DNA of 64,000 bases from Hymenolepis diminuta. Taxonomy: Eukaryota; Platyhelminthes; Cestoda; Cyclophyllidea; Hymenolepididae. The position numbers and the translations under genes are program-made. Positions 24,401 through 33,700 of the stretch are shown one piece after another; position 1 is the stretch's first letter, and each line of letters begins with the position of its first letter. The stretch covers positions 1,786,946 through 1,850,945 of the forward strand of contig CAADRB010000029.1 of assembly GCA_900708905.1 (NCBI GenBank). The letters are read 5' to 3'. The notes beneath the pieces were generated by a model, which saw only the letters and a list, made by a program, of their open reading frames with translations, was not told where the DNA came from and made no database searches.

Positions 24401-27180
24401 TGCCTGTCTGTGATGACTTAATAAAAGTTAAATATGAACCACTACTTTTTCAGAACAGTGGAAAACACAAGACAATTAAACCACAACTTGACCCATTAAG
24501 AGAGGCTTAATTAAAACACTTCATCACTAAATCCATATTTTGAATGAAATTTTCAAACCCATATTTCTGTTCAATAATGTTTTTCTTAACTTTAAACGTG
24601 ACGGTAGTTTGCATCTTAAGGCGAAATTTTTGGAATGTCGAATTCACTCCCAAAGTATGGAAAATCAGATAAAAGTCTAGTGAAAGTGATTGGACGCAAT
24701 CTTCAGGTTTGTAGGTAATGTAGGAAGTTTGGTGTAAATAGATCTCTATTAATGTAAATCACGCAGATTTAGGAAGTAAATATGTAAGACATAAAGCCTG
24801 CACGTATGATAAATGAGAATACCGATCAGGAAGCATACGAACTACAAATGGTAAGATGTAGCAGTCATCTTGTCTCAGGCCACAAAAGACTTATTTGCAA
24901 TATTGACAGCGATCGATAACTATATCGACCTATTTAGCCAATGGCTATACCGAGCTCCCAGCTCCCGGTCCATTCTCCGTGCAAACATGTGCTTCACTTT
25001 GGTTCAACAAGGTTGTGAGCGCACTCCTAACACACTTGGGGCTTATATTAGTCTAATTTAACCTAGATGATGATGAGCGAAGTCAATGGACTAATGACAG
25101 ATTTAATATTAAGGGACTTTTGTACCGGCGAATTTTGAAAAAGATTATTTAATTACAGAGCGGAGAACAAGGCAGTATTTTATCGTTAATCACAACTCCC
25201 TAAAAGAATTTATTTTGAAACAACAGGCAACAATTAAGTAGACATGCTTAGGTTTATCTAGTCGAAGAATATGAAGCTTACTTCTGAGACTATAATTTAA
25301 GCCAAATTAATTGCTTGGACTATTTTCTTCCGTATTATTTTATCCTTTCACTGAATTCTGTGCATTCAAAGCAAGAATTCTTGGACTATTTATGAAGCAA
25401 TGTTGGTTATATAGAGACCATTTAAATTTCATGTCAAGAATTCTAAAAAAGACGAAGCGTTTCCATAAATTTTACTCTTACCAGAGGAGATGAGGTACGA
25501 ACTTCAAAGTTTTGATCTTGAAATAAAATCTATCCTTAATATTCATTTGTATCCCTTCGTCCTTAAGCCTTAAAAGTTTAAGACATTTAAAGAAGCGAAA
25601 ATTTAATTATTTGATCTATGGAGTGAAAGATTGCTCAGGATGCCAGTTTTTACAAAAAACTACTCCGTCTCGTATGATTTTGAGTATATTTCTTGCACAC
25701 AAGTTCAAGTGATTTTTTTCATAAGTAAACACCTCTATATTTGTATATTATTCATTTATTTATTGTCGAAATGGAGATGTGCTATCAGGAATGAAAAAGC
25801 ATTGCAGATAGTAAGTGCAAGTACTTTAGCTCCCTATCTCTCTCTCTCTCTCTCAGATTCCCATGGATGAAAGAGTGTGACTCCTGAAATAAGTTATTAT
25901 CAGGGAAAGACACTAATTGTAGACATAATAAATTTGAATAAACACTTTTTGTACTTTTAGAACATTATTAGTGTAAAAACCAGTTCTGCTTCATAATGTG
26001 GACGATGAAGTAAAAAACGCCTCTGAAAATCGAAAAGTCTACCACAGTTTAGATATGAGGTAACTGGCTTAGGCCAAATTTTTTTAAGATAGCAGAAATT
26101 GAAACCAAATCGAACTTCAATAGGAAGATATGAAGCATTAGTCATGGATGGTTTATTGGTCAACTTGCACCTCTGCTATATCAGACGTAATGAAATCAGT
26201 GCACATTCAGTAAGGGTAGCAACCAACAACGCTGTTTAATTCTGGCTTATAAAGGAGCTCGTAGACTTGGAGTTTCTAACCAAGGAGGCTCCATGATGCT
26301 GCTACTCTCAAGTGAAATGGGTTTGGAAGTTATTCAGCGCTGTTGGTCAGCATTTTTTCCTCAAATAATGCAGATCACTAACTCTTCGTTTTTGCAAATA
26401 ATTATTTCTCCAATTACGCTTTTGTTATTTAAGTTCTTGTAAAGTATTATGTTGGTACGAAGAATAAATACAGCAGATTTTTCGTACAGTATCATTCCTT
26501 TCTGCCAATTTTATCAGCTTCCAAATATGATAAAACCTTTACTCTGAGCTGATTAATAAACGACTTTTCATAAAAACGCCAAATTTTACAGGCTATTTAA
26601 TTTAAGTAGCACAACATTCAATTTTACAAATGAATGGATTTTTGTTCACTATAAAGGAGGCATAGATTAATAGAACTATTATTATCCCGTGAAAACTACT
26701 CAATTACTTTTCACTTTCTCCACAATTAGGCCATTATGAGGGAGCCAAATCTTGTGATGTAGATCACCTGAACAGCGTTAACAGACTCCACCAATCGCGC
26801 AGTTGTTTACCGATTTTGGCTTTCTTCACTGATCGCTTGAAATTGAACCTCACCACCGCTAATGAGCTATTCCAGTATGTATTCTCTCTTGAATGTGTGC
26901 TATTTCTACTTACTCAACCACTGCCAAAATGAAAATTCCATGAAGTTGAAAAACATTGGCGTATTGCAATATTACCATAGTTTCCTTGTTTCCATAATTT
27001 GTAACTAAATTCTATTTTAGCTGTAGAATTTCCCAAATGATTTACTCTCAAGAAATTTGGACTGATCACTTGACTTCGCTTAGCGATGAAACATCAATTT
27101 ACAGATTTTCTATATTCAACGAGTCCACCTCTATTCAAGGTCGGTTATCTATTTATGATAACCAATGGCTAAATCAGTAA
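374..27180 (+). CDS. Unidentified multi-exon gene, 3' part (nine exons, ~331 codons)
   Basis: I do not recognise this protein. Nine exons were assembled by pairing AG acceptors with GT donors: 374-441, 832-884, 7070-7151, 17648-17800, 18559-18687, 23270-23341, 24879-25014, 26730-26874 and 27021-27180. Every junction agrees in phase (0, 2, 0, 0, 0, 0, 1, 2), and the total after the two leading bases is 332 codons including a TAA. The product is mostly helical, with hydrophobic stretches TLFLAALGIAYPIL (exon 3), YLCLSILSLYLG (exon 4) and a long one around FLLVYSALMLSCVLAS (exon 5). It could be a multi-pass membrane protein or a helical-repeat (HEAT/ARM-like) protein. The exons use more G and C than the surrounding introns. 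The first exon enters in phase 1, so the 5' end is outside the window. The 5' edge of exon 6 and the last donor/stop choice are the weakest points. An extra exon near 19.27 kb may be missing. Confidence 0.66.
832..884 (+). CDS. Exon 2 of the unidentified gene
   Basis: Acceptor TTTAATTTTAG and a consensus donor gtaagt flank 53 bases. Only one frame is open: EEEEKIRIIEIFTRIYD, leaving in phase 2. The acidic start joins smoothly to the end of exon 1. Confidence 0.6.
885..7069 (+). other. Intron 2 of the unidentified gene (6.2 kb)
   Basis: AT-rich sequence with no convincing exon on either strand. It contains a pyrimidine-rich stretch near 3840-3960 with a short CT run, and ends in the CpG-rich island described separately. 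The open frames at 3301-3621 and 5298-5561 have intron-like composition and no supporting splice sites. Confidence 0.55.
6860..7069 (+). promoter_or_regulatory. CpG-rich island with perfect heat-shock element and CCAAT box; candidate internal promoter
   Basis: About 150 bases (6890-7040) are far richer in G, C and CpG than anything nearby. The island holds GAA at 6928-6930, TTC at 6933-6935 and GAA at 6938-6940, which is the exact GAAnnTTCnnGAA array bound by heat-shock factor. It also has a CACGTG E-box near 6917 and CCAAT at 7005-7009. It lies directly upstream of exon 3, so a shorter transcript may start here; the first in-frame ATG would then be at 17654 in exon 4. A solo LTR is the main alternative, since an AATAAA lies just downstream at about 7086, but no terminal repeats or second copy were seen. 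Confidence 0.4.
7070..7151 (+). CDS. Exon 3 of the unidentified gene
   Basis: Acceptor CTTTTGGCAG, one base completing the codon from exon 2, then 27 codons, among them KFSSLDTLFLAALGIAYPIL, to GAG|gtaaat in phase 0. The hydrophobic run resembles a membrane or buried helix. An alternative AG ten bases upstream gives the wrong phase for exon 2. Confidence 0.62.
7152..17647 (+). other. Intron 3 of the unidentified gene (10.5 kb)
   Basis: The largest intron. It holds AT-rich sequence, a GA/GT-rich patch at about 10050-10350 (pyrimidine-rich on the other strand) and one copy of a dispersed repeat near 16.69 kb. Exon-like pieces near 10.52 kb and, on the minus strand, near 17.2 kb do not fit any phase and were not used. 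The open frames at 8808-9002 and 9674-9904 show no recognisable similarity. Confidence 0.55.
16640..16720 (+). repeat. Dispersed repeat, copy 1 (GTGCAC-GGATTATCGATTAT core)
   Basis: The core GTGCACAGGATTATCGATTA lies at about 16688-16707. Related cores occur at 32357-32377 (+) and 34854-34879 (-), each preceded by a short ATGCAC-type motif and a C/T-rich spacer. Three copies in both orientations point to an interspersed element family. Confidence 0.4.
17648..17800 (+). CDS. Exon 4 of the unidentified gene
   Basis: Acceptor TTATTTGACAG and donor TTG|gtaaaa enclose 51 codons, phase 0 to 0. The frame includes FKMRADLAGLVATFEMYLCL, then a hydrophobic segment, and ends in NSTMGETPTL. The opposite strand is also open here (17632-17820) but fits no neighbouring exon. 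The ATG at 17654 would be the first start codon for a transcript begun at the island near 6.9 kb. Confidence 0.66.
18559..18687 (+). CDS. Exon 5 of the unidentified gene
   Basis: Acceptor TTATATCTTAG and consensus donor TTG|gtatgt enclose exactly 43 codons, phase 0 to 0. The start is EEKDIQFLLVYSALMLSCVL, followed by more hydrophobic residues and then YFQYSSSDL. Base composition is clearly richer in G and C than the flanks. This is one of the clearest exons in the window. Confidence 0.72.
18688..23269 (+). other. Intron 5 of the unidentified gene, with unplaced exon-like segments
   Basis: Mostly T-rich. A segment at 19275-19382 follows a strong poly-T acceptor and reads MHSKFQPIDYCGVQDVMSCL onward, but its phases (2 in, 1 out) need two partners I could not find. 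At 20017 a perfect polypyrimidine acceptor is followed by a short frame to a stop (PYDLDNSNPKNIITP), which would fit exon 5 in phase 0 as an alternative 3' end. The 1.4 kb duplication fills much of the rest. Confidence 0.4.
19700..22550. repeat. Diverged direct duplication, unit ~1.2-1.5 kb
   Basis: The segment 19.7-21.1 kb is repeated in the same order at 21.25-22.55 kb. Matching anchors are 19821 with 21359, 20023 with 21552 (GACTTGGA with the same flanks), 20681 with 21873, 20936 with 22231, and 21060 with 22505. The offset varies from about 1.2 to 1.5 kb, so the copies carry many indels and are old. Confidence 0.6.
23270..23341 (+). CDS. Exon 6 of the unidentified gene (5' edge uncertain)
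   Basis: Acceptor GTTTTTCTTCAG and CAG|gtctta enclose 24 codons, phase 0 to 0: FEVINSPVHPHLQEVDEIEV then QRMQ. The same frame is open back to 22961 and looks coding there too, for example NYSVLIRDVSTATVLPHLFT. The true exon may therefore begin upstream, for instance after TTACAG at 23100, but that would enter in phase 2 and need another exon before it. Confidence 0.5.
23342..24878 (+). other. Intron 6 of the unidentified gene
   Basis: AT-rich. I see no exon, repeat or RNA gene in it. Confidence 0.5.
24879..25014 (+). CDS. Exon 7 of the unidentified gene
   Basis: Acceptor CTTGTCTCAG and donor gtgagc enclose 45 codons plus one base (phase 0 to 1). The frame begins ATKDLFAILTAIDNYIDLFS and continues with QWLYRAPSSRSILRANMCF. 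A second GT three bases upstream gives the same phase, so the end could be 25011. Composition is clearly coding-like. Confidence 0.66.
25836..25857. repeat. (CT)n microsatellite
   Basis: About ten uninterrupted CT units. Confidence 0.85.
26190..26350 (+). repeat. Degenerate SINE-like copy (body only)
   Basis: The stretch around 26226-26293, including GGAGTTTCTAACCAAGGAGG, parallels the body of the element at 62.76-62.99 kb (GAGTTTCTCTCAAGAGAGGC, both followed by CTCCAT). The upstream part also matches in order, with a CCAA motif followed by TGGCT. No clear tRNA-like head remains. Confidence 0.4.
26730..26874 (+). CDS. Exon 8 of the unidentified gene
   Basis: Acceptor CTTTCTCCACAATTAG and consensus donor CA|gtatgt enclose 145 bases (phase 1 to 2). 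The frame runs HYEGAKSCDVDHLNSVNRLH, then QSRSCLPILAFFTDRLKLNL. No stop occurs in this frame, and codon choice is clearly unlike the introns. Confidence 0.7.
27021..27180 (+). CDS. Exon 9, probable last exon of the unidentified gene
   Basis: Acceptor AATTCTATTTTAG, phase 2 entry, then CRISQMIYSQEIWTDHLTSL and SDETSIYRFSIFNESTSIQG. The frame can continue to TAA at 27178-27180, with AATAAA at 27302. Alternatively it could leave at G|gtcggt (27139, phase 1) to an exon I could not find. The intron before it is only 146 bases. Confidence 0.62.
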
Positions 27181-27269
27181 TCGTACATTATATTAAAACA
27201 TGCTGCCCTTCGTTATATTTTTATACATTTACATTAGGAATAAGCTAATAGACATTTGGTGTTTGGGTT

Positions 27270-29700
27270 TAAGCCATCAGAAAGACAAAGCTAACTTCGG
27301 GAATAAAGCTTCACATACATATATTACCTGGAAATTATTGACTAACTGGCCAGGTATTCCCTATATATCTCAATCTTCTTACTTGAATGAGTACTTTTCC
27401 CTCTTTTAATTGTCTACAAAGTTTAAGCAAAGATTACCATAATCACTATCCCAAAAGGCGCTTAGCAATATTAAAGTATCAACCTGTATTCTATCGGCCA
27501 TTATTGATCGTTTTATAGGATATACTCTAAGATAACCAAACCCGAGTGTTTAATAAATATCTGTTTATTTATTTTGCGAATTCAGCAGATGTAAATTTTG
27601 TTCTATAACTACTGTTTAAGGTCCTTAACCGTGATGACAATAAGAAACACAAATAGTTGATGTAATATCTACGGAAATCCTCTCATTAGCATGTTATTTA
27701 TGTTGTATTTCGCAGTGAAACAAAATAATTCATTCGCGACTTTGGACAGTTACATTTTATTGTGAAGAAGCTACTGAATGTTCGGAATTCTGATTGTAGC
27801 CATCAAAAACAGGAAAACTAACCACAAAAGCAAAACTACACTTACATATATTGGGTTTGTGCGTTCGTGTCTGGAATCTCGCCATTGCTGGCGCACTGGC
27901 TGATCAGTCACCTACTCGCTCCCATAAATATGTATCTCAATCTGTATGTGCTTGTATTTTCTTAGTAGAAATCCGCCTTCTTTAGACGCTCTGCAAGGTT
28001 TGAGCAAATACTGTGATGGTCAAATAAATATCTATGAGAACCGGCATTATGTTAACAATCGATTGTAACAGGAACAGTGGGTAAAATTAATAATTGCAAA
28101 TCCCTTTCATTATTGTATTGGTTGCGTTACATTTCGTAATAAAGCGAAGCAGTACTTTGTTTGCTTGGCAGGTCCCCTTTATTACGAATAAGCTAGGATT
28201 TGCTCGGAATTGGGGATAACGTCAGTCCTAAACCAGAGAATAAAAGCAATACTTACGTACATTGACTTTCAACACAGACGGCCTAGGAATTGAATATCGC
28301 AATTGCTGCAGTGTTGGCTAATCATTCCCAATTACCCAAATCATTTAAACCAGTCATTCTTCGTATATCACATTTGGAAAATGTGACTGCATTATTTTCT
28401 TAGTAAGTGCATCGGCTCTGAGCAAGAGGATATTTGCTTTCTTTTCATAAACTGGAAAATTGGGACATATTAGTGTCTCGGTATTACCTCAAGACACTTT
28501 ACGTTATTACATTGGTAGTCCAATTTAAATCAATGAAGAAGTAGCATCCATTTAACATTCGATTTTTAACATGTGAAAATCAAAGGCCAAACGTTGGACC
28601 TTATTTAAATATGAAATATCTATTTATTGATTTTCAACATTCAACAGATGCTCTGGCATGAAATAGCACCATGACAAGAGATTTGATCTAAACAGGGTCT
28701 GGATTCTTAAAACTGTTAATAGTACTTCAAATTATGTCATTACCATATTATTTATGATACATATCATAATAGAGCAAAAGGACAGTTTTTTACCCTTTGA
28801 CAATTCCCTTTCAGTATTATTAAGCAAACGGATTCTTTTACTGAGATTGGGTTAAAAACATCAAAGCAGTAAATTCAACTGCAGAAATAAAAATACACTA
28901 ACATATTTCGGTTTTCCGCGTTCGTGCCTGGGAACGGAATTTGCTCAATGCTGCATTAGTGGCTAACCAAGCATTGAATCACTTCCTTTTAGTCCAAATA
29001 ATTTATCCAAGTGTATGTGTATCTCAACATGAGTGTCCATTAATTATGAACCAAGGGTCTGTTATGAAGTCTAACTGAATGTTTCTCGCGTACTCGAACG
29101 AAACTCTATACCTTCGTGCTACTTTTACTGCATTGGTGATTGCTGAATCTCTGCGTTCGTACTCAGATAATGTAAGCCCACCACTATAGCAATGATTGCT
29201 ACAATTGATAGCTAACCAGGCAGTTAGTTATTTACCGCATATCCAACTCTGTACATGCAAATCTATTTCTTAAAGAAACAATATTCGGGTTGTGGATTCC
29301 TTTCTTCTTCCCCTTCTTCCCAAACTGGACCATGTAGTTGCGGCTTTTTTACAAGTGGCAACTGAGCGTCATAAAAAACGTTTGTCTTCTTACGGCGTTA
29401 TAGTAACAATAAAAATTAATGCCGACTGTTGAACCTAGTTTAGACTTTAAATATTGATTTATTAACTTTTTGCATGCACAAGACGCACTCATACTAAATA
29501 AAACCAGGAGATTTGATCAAAGTGAAGACCAGAAACTTATTTTTTTAAAAAACAATTTTTAACAATTCTTCAAACCTTCCGATTATTATACTTTTATATT
29601 ACATTCCGTAATAAAATTATGCCATATTTTGTTACCTTCAATACATAAATTTAACTAAGGTAAGGTATGTTTGGTATTCGGGATAAACTCATTGCCCTAT
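27270..29700. repeat. Highly diverged repeat array between two convergent genes
   Basis: Several blocks recur in this interval. AGCCATCA plus a purine-rich tail occurs at 27272 and 27798. GCGTTCGT followed by related sequence occurs at 27861, 28918 and 29153, with a weaker version at about 28278. An AAATAT..TTTATT block followed by an A-rich tail occurs at about 27551, 28610 and 29447. ACATTYCGTAATAAA occurs at about 28129 and 29601. Spacings run from about 0.25 to 1.5 kb, so the array is built of subunits and is old. A related piece lies at 32.54 kb. Confidence 0.5.
27302..27307 (+). terminator. Candidate poly(A) signal of the unidentified gene
   Basis: AATAAA about 120 bases after the proposed stop. 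ATTAAA at 27192-27197 is a closer alternative. Such hexamers are common in AT-rich DNA, so position is the only support. Confidence 0.35.
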
Positions 29701-30055
29701 CAAAGCCAACCCAAGGAAATGAAAACCCTGTTCACAGAATTCCGATAAATGCACTTTCGAAAAGATGAACTGTATTTTAAAAAAACAACAGAAAGATATC
29801 ATGCAAAAAAGAATAGTTATATATTTCAGGTTAGGCAAACCAAATATAAGTGCAACAGCACTATATTAGTACCTACGTATAAAGCACTGGGTAAAAGCCA
29901 CATTGGAGTTGGGAAGAGGAGAACATCAAGACCATAGATGCACTCCAACACGTTAAGCAAACAAAATTTCAATCAAGATCAAGTGGAAAAATAAAATCTC
30001 GTAGAAAGACGCTGACACATATGTATACATGCAGTCAGTCCTTTGCCAATCTCTA

Positions 30056-30747
30056 TCAAACAGGCGTTTTGAGTGGCCGCTTAAATTTTAGTCTGAGGAA
30101 AGAGGGTGATGAAGGGTGAGTCGGAGAAAGTTGTTCAGAAGCCCGAAATCTTCTCCGAATAATAGGCAATGTCCGTAGAAGTATCATCATCAGGGCAGTG
30201 ATGTCTACATCAATCGTGGAAAGGCTGGAATACTTCGGATCACACACTGCTTTCATCACCTCAGCAATTTCGACATCCACCGCTTTTTGAACCTCCTCCA
30301 CGACACTGCATTCTGCTACTCCACTGTCATGATCAAAACTAAGATTATTATTTGAGTTTCCATTAACAACCGGTATGGATGGAGGCATAATAACAGTTGA
30401 AATAACGGAGGACCTCCTACTGGGGCTTGAATTTACCGGTTGTATCACTTCGCCCTTGCAGAATATGCGTTTGGCACGTGTCCACGAGTAAGAATTGTCA
30501 AAGAGAAGGTAGTAATTGCCTTCAAGTTCCACTTTGCGCTCACCGAATTCAGGCACTAGATCACAGTCTACACGCACAGGTTGAGTGATCTGTTTCAGTT
30601 CAACTTTTCCACTGCCATTTGAACTGGCTCCGCTGAGGAGATTGTTGAAGGAGAAGGAGGTGGTCATTCCACTCTTTTCGCCTTTGCCTCCTATAGTAAA
30701 AGCAGAGACAAATGAGCGATTTCTTAGAGACAGACCTTTGGCTTCAA
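30056..30747 (-). CDS. SEC14L: SEC14L exon 4 (end of GOLD, C-terminal tail, stop)
   Basis: Acceptor TCCTGTCTTTTACAG at 30750-30748. The frame gives EAKGLSLRNRSFVSAFTIGG, then the GOLD end with LLFDNSYSWTRAKRIF, then a Ser-rich tail ending KFKRPLKTPV and TGA. A second acceptor (TTTTACTATAG, exon start 30690) is in the same phase and would drop 19 codons. The loop before the last GOLD strands is variable in the family, so either is possible. Confidence 0.82.
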
Positions 30748-33700
30748 CTGTAAAAGACAGGAATAACTAAAAGCATTGTTAGTTAAGATATATATTCCGC
30801 TGATGCACTAGTGGCACAGTGGTCAGTGTGCTCGACTACAAAACCAGAGGTCCTGGATTTGATGCCCATCAGTTCACACCTGGTGAGCACAATGGCCAAC
30901 CACACTAGCTAGTGTGGCTAATGAGGAGGAGGGGGGAAGCGGAGAGCTGACACATCGGACTTCTCATTAATGAGGTTCTATGGTGCTAATCTTTTCCCAT
31001 TAGAAGTGTTTGTAAATGGCTTGGAAGAGATTACTTACTATATTCCGTTATTCAAAGTACTGATTCGGGGAATATCAAAAGGTAAGACAATTCATCTACT
31101 TAATCAAATAAGTTACTCAAAATCTGTTTTAAAGACAGGGAAGTAGCTTCCAACATCTTATACTTTGAAGATAGAAAAATTGCAGAGTTTCCTCTTAGCA
31201 ATGATTGCGAATGGTCCTAATTGTGATTGATTTCTTCCAATTTTAGAATAATCAGTAGTATAAAAAAAGAATCTTAAACCGCATATTGACTATCAGATTA
31301 AAACTTGCACTTACTATTTATTCCACTGAATGTGATCTCTCTACACCTCAGCACAACATCTTACAAGTGTAAGCCTTCTGACGACATTGAATGTATGATT
31401 AAGAATTCCCAAAGACAAGTTAAATGCCCGCCCTCAATATTCATTCAATCGTATTGTTCTCGAGTTTGGTAATTATAATTCAACTCGATAGCTGCCTGAT
31501 GTCCTCAGCGATGTTATTCTTTCACACGAATTTTCCTGGGAAAGCTAGTATCTAATACTTGCTTTCCCAATTGAGAGGCTTTAAATTGGGTCAATACAGA
31601 TTATTATCTCTTGCTAACCTTCTCAAAAGCACAAAATTTCACAGTCTTTTGAAAGCAATTCATTTTCATACTCAATCAGTACTACTATTACGGCTTGATT
31701 GAATTCTTTCACTACTTATGACTAGTGATAGACTACTTGTGGTCTATCGTTTGGCACTTATAGAGCCATTGGCACACAGCATCTATATGCTTCAACGGAG
31801 AACAGCTTGTTAATGCCAAATAAGGGGGCAACCAAACAGCGGATACTTACCTCCATTTTGATTCCTCGACCTAGCCGATCTCCTCCTTGAATTCTCAAGT
31901 GGAAAGCTTGATTCATTCGGCAGTTCAACCCACAGAGAAAAGGCAATATCATTCGATTCTGAGTAGAATTCCCACGAAACAGTATCGCCGAGTTTAGCTT
32001 CACCAAGAAAACAGTATTCCTTGCTACCACGACCCACGGACAAAATTTGATAGCCTTCACCCTCCTCCTCAGAGGAAGTCTGCTGGATTTGATAGTAGGA
32101 TTCTGGCACCGTCCCACCCCAGCAGATGCGCGAGGGACAACTTGGATCACCATCGGGGTCTCGCATTGTACCTCCATAGTGAGCAGGCAAGTCTTCGGGA
32201 TTAAAGAGTTTTAGTAGATCGTCGAGGTAGTTGGAACCAAGAATCTACAGGTAAATTAGAATACGGTGAGAAATCAAATTAAAAGGGATACACATTGTTA
32301 GGAAATCGAATCGACTGTCGATGAACTCGAGCGAAATGCACAAGCTTTATCTCTCGTGCACTGGATTATCAATTATCGGATTTCTACGATTCCATCTAGA
32401 TACGTAAGACCATCGTGGAAGCAACTGTCTCCGCAAATATTGGTTAACTAGAAAGTTAGTCCCCCAGTTTAAGCAACTTTATTTTCTAAATTAAAAAGAA
32501 CAACTGTTTGAGACCAAGCCTACTCTCCTTGGCTCCTTGTGGTCTGGGTAATTGTGGCTTTAAAAAGGGGTAATTGAGCGTCAAAAACATGTGATCAATG
32601 AGGGAATTTGAATTAACTACTACTCATATCCAGCTCACTGCATAAAGTCTGAGAACTGCTGCCTGCATCTTAATTCAGAAATATACTAAAAGAAAAGTAA
32701 CCACAGTAGAATTAATATATAAGGAAAACAGGGCAAATTGGATTCGAGTTAATCAAATTCTGCTTCCTACTAAAATACAAAAATCCAAGTGATATATCGA
32801 GAGACATGGCGTTTAAACTAAGGCAAACAGAGATAGATCAATTACCTTCGTCAAGCTAACAGCAATCAAATAACTAGTAAAAGACGATTAAATTTTCAAG
32901 TGCACGAAAAGTACTCATGAGATGAATATTTCAAATTCAAAAGGGCACAAAATAACTGGTATCAAATAAAATTTGATAGATAGCCAAAAAATTAGACCTT
33001 CTTTCGATTTGCTCTTACTAATCCTATTCTAGTTTAGAACAATTAACCCTTTATCGATATTATATCCTATATTTTTTTCAGAAATTATTACCTGCCATGT
33101 TTTTAAAAGAGAAATCACGGTGGAATTAAGCTAGTGGGAGAGGATCATTAATGGTGGTTATGGTCATCTGATAAAAGGTTGTCATCCTATGTCAATCGAC
33201 TAGTAAAAATATGCAGTCAGAGAAATGGTATAAAAAGACGTTTGTACTACCTTTCTTATAATGCACATCTGCCAAATAGGAAATTAAGAGATCGATGCCA
33301 CCGGTAATAGCCAAATACACTAATTCTAGTCAATGAAAGGAGTAGCGGTAGAAAGCGAGGTTCTCACGAGAGTGATTGTGGGAACATGTCCAAGCCATGT
33401 GGCTATGTATACTAAAGTACCGTGCACCTCAAGATGGCAATTTAGATAAAAAGTGAGGTATAAGACCTCCAACCATGTGGTTTTATTTCACTCCCCTCTG
33501 GTGTGCACTGATTAGTGTACTTGTTCGCTGTCAGTAAGAAGGCAAAAGTAACTCATTCACACCTCCTGCCACCAAATGAACGTAAATATCACGTGACGAC
33601 TAATCAATTAAAAGGGGCAGCGAAATATCAGTCAGCTGAGTGATTAAAACAAAAAGATTTCATTCAATCTCATATTTTAAGAAGAGAACTAAAAATCATA

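Larger units (their letters stand above)
25015..26729 (+). other. Intron 7 of the unidentified gene
   Basis: It contains an open frame at about 25311-25493, a (CT)n run at 25837-25856 and a degenerate SINE-like sequence near 26.2 kb. The open frame could be entered in the right phase, but it is AT-rich and has no usable donor, so I did not call it an exon. Confidence 0.45.

Noticed and set aside
24930..25060. Inverted tRNA-like or SINE sequence on the minus strand
   Set aside because: Weak box matches only, and the segment is better explained as coding exon 7.
25311..25493. Possible alternative exon (RILGLFMKQCWLYR...) in the phase exon 7 supplies
   Set aside because: AT-rich, no usable donor, and the exon at 26730 has far better signals and composition.
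31758..32177. 139-codon minus-strand frame
   Set aside because: Overlapping wrong-frame reading of SEC14L exon 3.
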